In this document: positions 52,376-61,029 of the stretch, one piece after another
Layout: every line of letters starts with the position of its first letter
Position numbering within the stretch: position 1 is the first letter of the stretch
Source: Chitinophagales bacterium
Lineage (GTDB): Bacteria; Bacteroidota; Bacteroidia; Chitinophagales; Chitinophagaceae
Assembly: GCA_015655015.1 (NCBI GenBank)
Contig: JAATFV010000226.1
Location: forward strand, 1-64,000
Reading direction: 5' to 3'
Length of the DNA: 64,000 nt
Notes under the pieces: model-generated
What the model saw: only the letters and a program-made list of their open reading frames with translations
What the model was told of the DNA's origin: nothing
Database searches by the model: none
Made by a program: the position numbers and the translations under genes

Positions 52376-53509
52376 CTATTTTCCCTCCCACTCTCTTTTC
52401 ATTTGCTGTGCTTCTTCAGAATGTATAGACTCTTCCGCTATTTGGGTTTGTTCTTGTGCCTCACCTGCATAGGCAAACATTTTTTGTTCGTAATCTTTAA
52501 TAGCTGAAAGTGTATCAGGAAAGTCACCTTCGGTAAGATTCGCAGCCAAATGTAAGGCATCTAACAAACCAATATTTACGCCAATACCTGCAAATGGCGG
52601 CATTACGTGGGCAGCATCGCCTACCAAAGTAATATCACTTTTGCTTTCCCAAGGTTTAGTCACAAACATTCTTCGCATTGGTAAACCGGAAAAATTATCT
52701 GTAGCCTGAAATAATTCTTTAAAAGTACGATGCCAATTCACAAACAATTTATCCAGGTAGTCAAGTACTTTCTGTTTGTCTGAAAAATCAATATTTTCTT
52801 TCTCCATCCAACTTTCATCAGCTTGAAAAGATAAATAATAATTCAATGCACCTTTTGATTTTACCTGGCAAAAAAGCAATTTTCTTTCTGCCAGAACAAT
52901 AGTGTTTTCTTCACCGCATAGCTTTTTAAAAGAAGGGCAATTTATTTCTGGTTCAAATACTTCGCCTTGAATAACGAAGGTGCCTGTATATTGAGGAACT
53001 ATGTCGGTAACATATTTTCTCGCATTACTTTTTCCCCCGTTGGCAATAATCACTAAGTCTGCCAAAGCCGTCTTGCCGTTTGCAAATCGTAAATGGTATT
53101 GATTGTTTTTCTTTTCAAGGGAAATTAATTGGCTATTCCACACGACCGTATTTTCATTGAGATTTTTCAACAGCATTTTTCTCAAATCGTTTCGGTCAAT
53201 TTCAGGTCTGTCGTATTTGGTTTCTTCTTCAACTGTTTTTTCTTCTAAAATATTTGTTTGGATGTCAACACTGCGTTCGCCTGTCGGTCTTGCATATTGA
53301 TAGAATGTTTCCAGCAAACCCGCTTTTTTCAGCGCCAGTTGTCCTATGTTATTGTGAATGTCAAGTGTACCACCTGAAATTCTTGCCTGTGCATTTTCGT
53401 CCCATTCGTAAACGGTTACCTCTACGCCTTTTTGCTGCAAAAGTATTGCAGTTGTTAAACCTACAGGACCGCCGCCTATGATACCTACTTTTTTATTTTT
53501 TAATAACAT
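52376..53509 (-). CDS. FAD-dependent monooxygenase, Tet(X)-like
   Basis: Class A flavin monooxygenase of 377 residues. The FAD motif VGIIGGGPVGLTTAILLQQK is at residues 8-27; RISGGTLDIHNNIGQLALKK, PEIDRNDLRKMLL and the second FAD motif LVGDAAHVMPPFAGIGVN (about 292-309) follow. The resemblance to Tet(X) tetracycline-inactivating enzymes runs along the whole length, but in PPFAGIGVN the usual Gln of PFAGQGVN is Ile, and whether it acts on tetracycline is unknown. A+T-rich compared with the flanking genes. It follows the AraC gene by 31 bp on the same strand. A -7-like TAATTTTG (53536-53543, - strand) lies just upstream. Confidence 0.87.
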   Translation of the reverse strand: MLLKNKKVGIIGGGPVGLTTAILLQQKGVEVTVYEWDENAQARISGGTLDIHNNIGQLALKKAGLLETFYQYARPTGERSVDIQTNILEEKTVEEETKYDRPEIDRNDLRKMLLKNLNENTVVWNSQLISLEKKNNQYHLRFANGKTALADLVIIANGGKSNARKYVTDIVPQYTGTFVIQGEVFEPEINCPSFKKLCGEENTIVLAERKLLFCQVKSKGALNYYLSFQADESWMEKENIDFSDKQKVLDYLDKLFVNWHRTFKELFQATDNFSGLPMRRMFVTKPWESKSDITLVGDAAHVMPPFAGIGVNIGLLDALHLAANLTEGDFPDTLSAIKDYEQKMFAYAGEAQEQTQIAEESIHSEEAQQMKREWEGK

Positions 53510-53540
53510 AATGCCGTATTTTAATCTTTACAGCACAAAA

Positions 53541-54305
53541 TTACTTTTCGCTTATTGCTGAAACTTGAATAAATCGGTCATTTTCATTTCTATATAGTTC
53601 TCTGGGATTTACACCTGATAATTTTTTTACCTCTCTGCTGAAATGGGCTTGATCGGAAAAGTTGAGCTGGGGAAAGAGTTGCCCGTTTTTGATATGTCCG
53701 ATCGATACCCTAAATCGTAGAATACTGCAATATGCTTTCAATGATATGCCAAAATACCGGTTAAAGTACCGATTTATCTGGCGGCTGGTCCAAAATGATT
53801 TTTCAGACAATTCTTTAATGGTCATTTCCCCATTTGATGCATAAATCAATTCAAAGAGTTTCTGTTTTCTACTGTCTATGCCGGCGGGTATTAACTGTTT
53901 GATTGTATCAGTAGCTTTAATGGAAAAGATTTCAAAATCATTTAAGTCGGATTCTTTGAAATCCCAAAAATTGTCTGGCAATTGCAGTACCTCGTTCAGA
54001 ATATTTGATATAGGATTATGAAATAAATATTCGACAGCCAAAAGTTTGAAGCTAATGAAAAACATTTTGGCATTGACCTCGATTTTTCTTTTATCATAGA
54101 AAGTACTAAGTCCGAGTAAAAAAATCCGAAAAGGTTCTCCTTCGTCAATTGATATTACCAAGTCAAAATTTGCATCGGGCAAAACAACGACATCTTTCTC
54201 AATACCAGTCGTGTTATCTACCAGCCAGAAACATTCAACAAAGTCTGCAATTGATTTGTCAGGAAGTATTTTTTTGTATTGAATTTTGTGGTTTGTCATT
54301 TGCAC
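53541..54305 (-). CDS. AraC family transcriptional regulator
   Basis: DNA-binding regulator of 254 residues (an ATG at 54299 would give 252). The N-terminal sensor starts YKKILPDKSIADFVECFWLV, of the DUF6597 type. The C-terminal AraC HTH (about 155-240) includes MTIKELSEKSFWTSRQINRY and FSDQAHFSREVKKLSGVNPR. It precedes the Tet(X)-like gene on the same strand, so it probably controls it. A+T-rich like its neighbour. Confidence 0.92.
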   Translation of the reverse strand: MQMTNHKIQYKKILPDKSIADFVECFWLVDNTTGIEKDVVVLPDANFDLVISIDEGEPFRIFLLGLSTFYDKRKIEVNAKMFFISFKLLAVEYLFHNPISNILNEVLQLPDNFWDFKESDLNDFEIFSIKATDTIKQLIPAGIDSRKQKLFELIYASNGEMTIKELSEKSFWTSRQINRYFNRYFGISLKAYCSILRFRVSIGHIKNGQLFPQLNFSDQAHFSREVKKLSGVNPRELYRNENDRFIQVSAISEK

Positions 54306-54320
54306 TGTCTGCCTGTTTGG

Positions 54321-54416
54321 TTAGTTGGCGGAATGTTTTAACTCTAATGGAGTAACATTGGTTTTTCCTTTGAATAGTTTGCTGAAAGATGGCGAATGTA
54401 CAAAGCCCAATTCGGA
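54321..54416 (-). pseudogene. C-terminal fragment of a second AraC-type regulator
   Basis: The - strand reads SELGFVHSPSFSKLF, then KGKTNVTPLELKHSAN and a stop. This is the second HTH helix of AraC proteins (LGF...SFSKLFK...TNVTPLE), but a stop immediately precedes the fragment and no N-terminal part exists. It is a remnant of a different AraC gene from the one at 53541. The following 120 bp to 54539 hold nothing recognised. Confidence 0.7.
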
Positions 54417-54539
54417 TTAATTACCGGTTGCTGTAAAAAAATAGGTAACTGTAGACGCTTTAATTCCGATTAATAAGGTCGTTTTTTTCATAAAAAAATG
54501 ATTGATTTAGGTTATAAAGGTGTAATGGATCTACTATAG

Positions 54540-55352
54540 TTAGTGTACCTCTTGCCTGCGGATATTTTCTTTTGAAAGATTAGGGATCTGAAATAGGTTG
54601 TCAGGGAGGTGTGTTTCTTTTATTTCAAGGATTTGAAAAATTATATCGCCCTTGGCGCCCTTTCCATTATTAGTCGACCAGGTTACTTTAGTGTCGATCC
54701 TAAATACTTCATATGGAAAATTAGCGGGTAAAAATTTATTAAGAGGAGAGTGGACTTTTGCCGGAGAGGCAGAATAATAAAAAATAAAATCATCGCCATT
54801 AGCTACAGTGGCATTACCCTTAAAACACTCCCGGTTAGCAATCATAACAGGATCTTTTCCATCTGGGAAAGTGACCGAGGCTTTCAAACTATCTGTTAGC
54901 CTATAGAATATTTCAGAAGAGTCGTTTTTCAAAGTCTTTTCGATTACCTGGATGGCGCCTTGCTTTTTAAAAAAGTTGTATGTTCGTTGTGTTGTCCAGT
55001 CAATTAGATAAACAGGATGCACCGGTGTTACTGTAATGTTAACTGTCCCGTTTTGAGTACTGTCGTGAATCGTGCTTGTAACAGATTCATTTCTGACTAA
55101 ACTGCTATCGTCATTTCTTAGGATCTTAGTGCCTTTTATGAAATAGGTGAAACTATAATAATTTTGATTCTGCAAGATAGAGACAGGGTCCTTGGATGTT
55201 GTATCATTCGGAGAGAAGGTGTATCCACCGATAGTTACAATTCCTTCTCCGAAACTGGAGTCCGCTGTAAGAACCTGAGCCTGATCTTCTGAAAAAGAGA
55301 ATAAAATTAGAAAAAGCTGGATGAGACAGTTTTTTGAGAGTTGTGCAAGCAT
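54540..55352 (-). CDS. Secreted protein of unknown function, A+T-rich
   Basis: Signal peptide (MLAQLSKNCLIQLFLILFSF) then a 240-residue beta-rich mature part with Asn, Thr and Ser (TVNITVTPVHPVYLIDWTTQ). No family recognised. Its base composition matches the Tet(X)/AraC segment, not the flanking genes. A good promoter lies upstream (55423-55453). Confidence 0.7.
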   Translation of the reverse strand: MLAQLSKNCLIQLFLILFSFSEDQAQVLTADSSFGEGIVTIGGYTFSPNDTTSKDPVSILQNQNYYSFTYFIKGTKILRNDDSSLVRNESVTSTIHDSTQNGTVNITVTPVHPVYLIDWTTQRTYNFFKKQGAIQVIEKTLKNDSSEIFYRLTDSLKASVTFPDGKDPVMIANRECFKGNATVANGDDFIFYYSASPAKVHSPLNKFLPANFPYEVFRIDTKVTWSTNNGKGAKGDIIFQILEIKETHLPDNLFQIPNLSKENIRRQEVH

Positions 55353-55719
55353 TTTCTTTTGTGGATATAGGTTTATTTATTGTTATTGTATTATAATTAA
55401 CTATAGTACTATTCCTGTATTTCAAAGATAGAAGCATGAAGAATATGAACAAAACTTATTAATAATTACCTGGCTGTTTATTTGAGTTTTTGAAAAGAAA
55501 CCAGGTCTCTTTTTTCTTCGAGGCAGATTTTCGAGGTAGATATCCGGGAGGTCACTATATTCTTAACCGCTACTGTATAAGGGGAGCTTTCAGGCTCATT
55601 TACTTTTGGGACGTCCTCTTGTTTTTTCCGCTATGTCCTGATGATGAGAAATCAACGCAATCGTTTGCACAGCCAACCTACTATCCGGGCAGTAAAAAAT
55701 CCTGTATATTAGTCAAGTT
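55353..55719. other. Divergent intergenic region before the Sus-like locus
   Basis: Holds the promoter of the secreted-protein gene on the - strand. On the + strand TACTTTTG at 55601-55608 is a -7 candidate for the sigma gene at 55720. A 96-codon frame here (55490-55780) has no recognisable protein features and is rejected. Confidence 0.5.
55423..55453 (-). promoter_or_regulatory. Promoter of the secreted-protein gene
   Basis: On the - strand TTTG (55453-55450), 19 bp, then TATCTTTG (55430-55423), matching both boxes and the spacing. Predicted start near 55416, 64 nt before the ATG. Confidence 0.6.
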
Positions 55720-56280
55720 ATGCAGAGAGGTCTGGTCCATATGCTTTTTGAACGTCTGTCTTTGTCGGACGATGAATTAGCGTTGTCCGAACTGCATGAC
55801 CTGTACTTCTACCGCCTGTACAAGCTTTGTTATTCTTTTGTAGCCAATAAAGAGACGGCAGAGGAGATCACCAATGATGTCTTTATTAAAATCTGGCAGA
55901 AGAAATATCTTCTCAAAAAAGTCGACAACCCCGAGTACTATCTCCTGAAATGCGCCCGGAACAGGGCGCTTGAATTCCTGCGGTCCCAAAGACCGGCTTT
56001 TGAGCTGCTGGAAGACGATCTGCAGGATTTTTCGATAGCGTGGGAGACCAGCCCGGAACAGATCCTTATCTCTTCTGAAATGGTCCGCCATATTAATAAG
56101 TCCATTGAAGGACTGGCCCCTAAATGCAAACTCATCTTTTTGCTGGTAAAAGAGAGTAATCTCAAATACCGTGAAGTAGCGGAACTCCTGAATCTCTCCG
56201 TAAAGACCGTCGAAGCCCAGATGAGCATCGCTCTCAAAAAGATCAGTCTTTCGGTCCCGTTCTCCCTGACCCATCCTTAA
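55720..56280 (+). CDS. ECF sigma factor of the FecI/Sus type
   Basis: Sigma-70 family member of 186 residues. Region 2: LYFYRLYKLCYSFVANKETA, EEITNDVFIKIWQKKYLL, YYLLKCARNRALEFL. Region 4: GLAPKCKLIFLLVKESNLKY, REVAELLNLSVKTVEAQMSI. A Met at 55741 (residue 8) is an alternative start. It precedes the FecR gene and the SusC/SusD genes, the usual anti-sigma-controlled layout for polysaccharide loci in this phylum. Confidence 0.93.
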   Translation: MQRGLVHMLFERLSLSDDELALSELHDLYFYRLYKLCYSFVANKETAEEITNDVFIKIWQKKYLLKKVDNPEYYLLKCARNRALEFLRSQRPAFELLEDDLQDFSIAWETSPEQILISSEMVRHINKSIEGLAPKCKLIFLLVKESNLKYREVAELLNLSVKTVEAQMSIALKKISLSVPFSLTHP

Positions 56281-56376
56281 TTACGGGCAACCAATACCCC
56301 CTCCATTAATTATTTATTATTTCTTTAGGGGTAAACGATCATTCCTGCATCAGCCTTTATAAGGAATATAAAAATA

Positions 56377-57525
56377 ATGTTTGAAAAACGAATCTGGGAG
56401 CTGCTGGTAAGGCAGTTTAATAAGGAAATCTCGGAGGAAGAGCTTAACGAGCTTCGGCTGCTGTTGCGGGAGCAACAGGCGACCGGACCGAATGCGGATC
56501 TGCTGGCGGAGATGCAGGACCTGATCTTCAAGCCTTCTGCTGTAGATAAATCCAGGAAGAAGAACAGCCTGTCAGCGATCCAAAAAGCTGTACGTCAGCA
56601 AAATATACGTCAGCAAAATGAGCCGGAGGACATGGATATACCCGCTGTCGATGAAGTTCCCGGGACGGATGCAGGGGCAGGGCAAAAAACGGATGCGGGG
56701 CAAAGGAGCGGGAAAAGAAGACGATGGTCTATTCCGGCAGTATGCGCGATCGTGCTGATCGCCGGATATTTTTTGCTCCGGCAAAATAAACGATCTGCTG
56801 AAGAAACCGGGCAGTTTGAAACCATTGTTACCCGGGCGGGTTCCAAAACGCTGATCAACCTGCCGGATAGCTCTACGGTAGTGCTGAACAGCGCCTGCCA
56901 GTTCGGATACAATAAGGGATTTGGCGCCGGAAGGCGTGAAATGCAGCTCTCCGGTGAGGCCTATTTCGATATACACAAAAGTCCGGAGGCGCCGCTGGTC
57001 ATCCATGCGGGAAACGTCATTATCAGGGTATTGGGGACTACTTTCAATGTGAGGGCTAATCCTGAAGATTCTTTTGTAGAGGCCACCCTCCTGAAGGGCA
57101 TTATTGAGGTTAGTCTTCGTTCGGACCCCGAGCGGAAGATATTGCTGCGGCCCAATGAAAAAATAGTGATCCGCCGCAGTGAAGGGCTGCCTGCTGACAA
57201 ACCTGTAAATGCCGTTTACAAAAATAAGGACGAGGTAATCGCTGTAACAAAGGTGGAGCCTGATCCTATCGACAACTCCTATATTGAAACAGTCTGGATC
57301 AAAGACAAAATGCTCTTTCATAAAGAGACGTTTGCCTCTCTTGCCCGGAAGATGGAACGATGGTATAATGTAAAGATAACGTTGACAGACTCCTCGCTGA
57401 ATGAACTGGTATTTACCGGCTCGCTGGAAAAGGAGACGCTGCAGGAGGCATTCGGTGCGCTGCAGCATTCGGCACGGTTCAATTATAAAATAGATGGACA
57501 GGCAGTCACCGTAACGAAGAAATAA
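56377..57525 (+). CDS. FecR family anti-sigma / sensor protein
   Basis: 382 residues: an N-terminal cytoplasmic part (FEKRIWELLVRQFNKEISEE) and a basic stretch before one membrane helix (about 118-135). The FecR domain follows in the periplasm (FETIVTRAGSKTLINLPDSS, LNSACQFGYNKGFG, LSGEAYFDIHKSPEAPLVIH). The C-terminal DUF4974-like part (VKITLTDSSLNELVFTGSLE) resembles an STN fold and should touch the SusC-like plug. It transmits substrate signals to the sigma factor 97 bp upstream. Confidence 0.93.
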   Translation: MFEKRIWELLVRQFNKEISEEELNELRLLLREQQATGPNADLLAEMQDLIFKPSAVDKSRKKNSLSAIQKAVRQQNIRQQNEPEDMDIPAVDEVPGTDAGAGQKTDAGQRSGKRRRWSIPAVCAIVLIAGYFLLRQNKRSAEETGQFETIVTRAGSKTLINLPDSSTVVLNSACQFGYNKGFGAGRREMQLSGEAYFDIHKSPEAPLVIHAGNVIIRVLGTTFNVRANPEDSFVEATLLKGIIEVSLRSDPERKILLRPNEKIVIRRSEGLPADKPVNAVYKNKDEVIAVTKVEPDPIDNSYIETVWIKDKMLFHKETFASLARKMERWYNVKITLTDSSLNELVFTGSLEKETLQEAFGALQHSARFNYKIDGQAVTVTKK

Positions 57526-57591
57526 TTAAACCCAATTAATAATATGCAGCAATAAGATCACAGAAATATCAATACCATCAGGATTGCCTAA

Positions 57592-57664
57592 TAAAAAAAG
57601 AGAGGTGATTGCGCCACCTCTCTGCAATTTGAACAGGCAATGGATTCGCCTATTACTAACTAAA
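57592..57664 (-). ncRNA. Predicted antisense sRNA in the FecR-susC intergenic region
   Basis: On the - strand TACCTTTG (57678-57671) matches TAnnTTTG and overlaps the susC ATG. Transcription would start near 57664 and run toward FecR. It passes a 6-bp hairpin (AGGCGA/TTGCCT) and ends at a perfect 9-bp stem AGAGAGGTG/CACCTCTCT (57623-57599) followed by seven T. That makes about 73 nt, antisense to the susC leader. The layout and size match the DonS-type PUL antisense RNAs known in Bacteroides. No good -33 box was found. Confidence 0.6.
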
Positions 57665-57677
57665 TCAAATCAAAGGT

Positions 57678-60600
57678 ATGAAATTTACCAAAACAACTGC
57701 TTTTCGCGGGGTGAGGACCCCCCCGCATAAACTACTGTTTGTTATGAGAATAACTGCACTTTCCTTTCTGTTTGTAGGCCTCCATATATCCCTGTGGGCC
57801 TTTTCACAAACAAGCATCAGCCTTTCTGTAAAGAAACAGCCGCTTTCAGCCGTGCTGGCCCTGATCGAGGAGAAGTCCGACTACCGGTTCCTATACCAGG
57901 AGTCCACTGTCTTTTCCAGGAAGGAAATAAGCCTGAAGGTGCAGAATGCCACCGTGGATCATGTACTTTCCCTGATCCTGGAAGGCACGGGGCTCGGCTA
58001 CACTATCAATGATAATCACCTGGTTGTGATCGGGGAAAAAGAGGCCGCTGCCATTTCCGAACCGCCTCCCAACCTGGTGACAGGGACGGTAAAGAATGAG
58101 CGGGGGGATCCGCTTTCCAACGTGTCGGTATTGATAAAAGGCACTACCCGCGGGACGCAGACGGATGAAAGAGGCCGCTTCAGCATACAGGCTGCGGAAA
58201 GTGACAGCCTGCAGTTCTCTTATATTGGCTTTGAAACACGGGTAGTGAAAGCTGGTCGCGGGGCCAACCTCGATATTGTACTCATATCCGCCAGCCAGCA
58301 GATAAACGATGTGGTGGTGGTAGGATACAGTGATAAAAAGAAAAGCGAGTTGACCAGCGCCGTCACCGTCGTGACAGCAGATAAACTAAAGGATGTCACC
58401 ACCAATGACATCGGATCGATGCTGCAGGGCAAGGTGGCGGGCCTGCAGGTGGTCAACAGCTCCGGCGCTCCCGGCGCGGCTGCGGAAATACGGCTGAGAG
58501 GTATTTCTTCCGTGAATGCCTCTCAAAGTCCCCTCGTAGTGGTAGACGGGATCATCGGCGGGAACTATGATCCTAACGACGTAGAGACGATCACCGTATT
58601 GAAAGATGCAGGGGCAACCGCTATGTATGGATCCCAGGCGAATGCGGGAGTGATCATCGTAACGACGAAAAAAGCAGCTGCCGGCAAGACCCGGTTTGAA
58701 GCAAAACTTACCAGCGGTTTCCGGACGCCCGATTTCGGGAAAATGAAGATGATGACGGGCTCTCAATTGTATGAGCAGCAGAAACAGTATTACCGGGATT
58801 ATATCCCCGGGGATACGGGCAATTCTTATAAGGTCGATCTGCTGGAATTCATTAACGAACGCCCCCGCAGCTTGCGGACCCAGAATTATAACTGGCTCAC
58901 GGATATGTTCAAGAGGGCGCCGATGAACAATTTTTATTTTTCCGCCAGCGGCAAGACGGAAAAGAGCGATTATTACCTCGGACTGACCTATTACGACGAA
59001 AAAGGCTCTTTCTTAAATACGGATTACCAGCGGATCAATCTGCGGGCTAATTCCACGCATCACTTCAGCCCGACGATCAGCCTTACCAATAATTTGAATA
59101 TGAGCGGCACCACCGGGAAAAGCTATGATTATAATGACGTTTATTATGCTTACCTGAACATGCCCTGGGACAATCCCTATGACAGCGCGGGCAAGCCGTT
59201 GTACGTAGACGGTAATTCCACGTTCAAATGGTGGTCAAGGGATAAGATCAATCCGATCCATACCGTTGCCAATTCCAATCATCCCTACAAGAATTTCGAT
59301 GCGAATTATGATATGGACCTCAATGCCGGCATCACCAGCTGGCTCTCCTTCAGCAGCACGAACAGGCTATCCGCCGCTTACTTCAAAAGCTCGACCTATT
59401 ATTCTCCGCTCGCCGCCGGGCAGTATAACGGGACGGGCTACCTGGATGAACAGAGTACACTCAACTACGGCTATATTTCCAATGACCTGCTGAAATTCAA
59501 CTTTCAAATGGGCGAACATCGCATCAGCGGTCTGGCCGGCGTAGCTTTTGAAGGCAGCCATACGGAGCTGTCGGAGGCTTCGGGCAAAGGATTGCCTATC
59601 GGGCTGCAGGTGCTGAGCGTGGTGTCTAACAGCCAGCTGGTCAAGGGCAGCAATGATGCCTCTATTATGCAATCCTATATTTCACAGGTGAACTATAGCT
59701 TCCGCGATAAATATTTTCTCACGGGTTCCTACCGGAGAGACGGCTCCTCTGCCTTCCCATCGGCAAACCGGTATGCTTCCTTCCCTTCCGTATCTGCGGC
59801 CTGGCTGGTCAGCAGGGAATCTTTCCTGGCTGCCGCCCGTTTCATCAACAACCTGAAGCTGAGACTTAGTTATGGTGTTACAGGATCACAGGATATCGGG
59901 TCTTCCCGTTATCTGGGCCTTTATTCCTTGTCCAGCCAATACAATAACCTCGTGGCGGCCGAGCCTTCTCAGCTGGCAAGCCCTAATCTTACCTGGGAAA
60001 GCAAATACCAGTGGAATGCGGGCATCGATATCGGGTTGTTCCGACGGATCGACCTGACGGTGGATGTCTATAACAATGTCACGAAGAACCTGCTGCTCCA
60101 GGTATCACAACCGCTATCAGTAGGGTTCGAGCAAAGGTGGGAGAATACGGGGCAGATCGTCAATAATGGCATAGAGATCGGGTTGAGCACCGCCAATATC
60201 GTTTCCCGCGACTTCAGCTGGAAAACGGATTTTAATATCAATTTCAACACCAATAAGCTCAGGCAATTTCCCGCTACCAATATCAGTACCCAATCTACCT
60301 GGAGCATTTCGCAGATCTACCGGGAGAAGGGCAACCTTTATGAATTCTATATGCCTAAATGGCTGGGAGTCGACCGGCAAACGGGAGCGCCCCTCTGGGA
60401 AGAGGTCACCAAAGACGCCCAGGGCGGCATAGTGAGCCGTCAGGCCACTTCCAATTATGACAGCGCCACGTACCAGGAAGTAGGGTCGCCGCTTCCTAAA
60501 TTCCAGGGGGGCATCACCAATAGCTTCCGGTACAAGCGGGTCACGCTTAGCTTTAACGCCTATTTCCTTTCCGGCAACAAGGTGTTCAGCAATAGTCTGC

Positions 60601-61001
60601 GTTTCGTAGAGAACGATGGCAGCGAGCCTTATTATAACCAGGCCGTCCTCCCTAAGGGATACAGCATCTGGACAAAACCGGGAGATATCGCCACGGACCC
60701 GAGCCCGCAGAATGCCATGAATTCCACACAGACCTCCACCCGGTATTTAAAGGACGGCAGCTTCCTCTCTATCCGTAATATTTCGCTGGTCTATGAGCTG
60801 CCTCCGGTCTTCCTTAAAAGGCTGGGCGTAGACGGTGTGACGGTCGGTGTCTCCGCGGACAATGTGTATACGTTCACGAAATTCTTCGGCCAGGACCAGC
60901 AGGTCACCATCACCCCCGGAGTATATGTCATGCCCGGCGTTTCGGACTTTAAATATCCGAACAACCGGCAGTATTTATTCAACATCGATTTCAGATTTTA
61001 A
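57678..61001 (+). CDS. susC: SusC/RagA TonB-linked outer membrane protein with STN domain
   Basis: TonB-dependent transporter of 1107 residues. Signal-like hydrophobic stretch (about residues 24-43), an STN domain (about 45-105; VKKQPLSAVLALIEEKSDYR), a CarboxypepD_reg domain (about 131-205) and a plug (about 215-335; DVVVVGYSDKKKSELTSAVT, LRGISSVNASQSPLVVVDGI). The beta barrel ends in NIDFRF, with terminal Phe. The STN domain implies signalling through the FecR protein upstream. The antisense sRNA candidate overlaps its start. Confidence 0.95.
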   Translation: MKFTKTTAFRGVRTPPHKLLFVMRITALSFLFVGLHISLWAFSQTSISLSVKKQPLSAVLALIEEKSDYRFLYQESTVFSRKEISLKVQNATVDHVLSLILEGTGLGYTINDNHLVVIGEKEAAAISEPPPNLVTGTVKNERGDPLSNVSVLIKGTTRGTQTDERGRFSIQAAESDSLQFSYIGFETRVVKAGRGANLDIVLISASQQINDVVVVGYSDKKKSELTSAVTVVTADKLKDVTTNDIGSMLQGKVAGLQVVNSSGAPGAAAEIRLRGISSVNASQSPLVVVDGIIGGNYDPNDVETITVLKDAGATAMYGSQANAGVIIVTTKKAAAGKTRFEAKLTSGFRTPDFGKMKMMTGSQLYEQQKQYYRDYIPGDTGNSYKVDLLEFINERPRSLRTQNYNWLTDMFKRAPMNNFYFSASGKTEKSDYYLGLTYYDEKGSFLNTDYQRINLRANSTHHFSPTISLTNNLNMSGTTGKSYDYNDVYYAYLNMPWDNPYDSAGKPLYVDGNSTFKWWSRDKINPIHTVANSNHPYKNFDANYDMDLNAGITSWLSFSSTNRLSAAYFKSSTYYSPLAAGQYNGTGYLDEQSTLNYGYISNDLLKFNFQMGEHRISGLAGVAFEGSHTELSEASGKGLPIGLQVLSVVSNSQLVKGSNDASIMQSYISQVNYSFRDKYFLTGSYRRDGSSAFPSANRYASFPSVSAAWLVSRESFLAAARFINNLKLRLSYGVTGSQDIGSSRYLGLYSLSSQYNNLVAAEPSQLASPNLTWESKYQWNAGIDIGLFRRIDLTVDVYNNVTKNLLLQVSQPLSVGFEQRWENTGQIVNNGIEIGLSTANIVSRDFSWKTDFNINFNTNKLRQFPATNISTQSTWSISQIYREKGNLYEFYMPKWLGVDRQTGAPLWEEVTKDAQGGIVSRQATSNYDSATYQEVGSPLPKFQGGITNSFRYKRVTLSFNAYFLSGNKVFSNSLRFVENDGSEPYYNQAVLPKGYSIWTKPGDIATDPSPQNAMNSTQTSTRYLKDGSFLSIRNISLVYELPPVFLKRLGVDGVTVGVSADNVYTFTKFFGQDQQVTITPGVYVMPGVSDFKYPNNRQYLFNIDFRF

Positions 61002-61029
61002 TATGCCTACTGCACTAAAATATTATAGT

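Noticed and set aside
52376-53509. Tetracycline resistance gene
   Set aside because: The protein resembles Tet(X), but activity cannot be claimed from sequence and one conserved FAD-site residue differs.
55490-55780. 96-codon frame before the FecI-type sigma gene
   Set aside because: It overlaps the real sigma gene in another frame and looks like random sequence.
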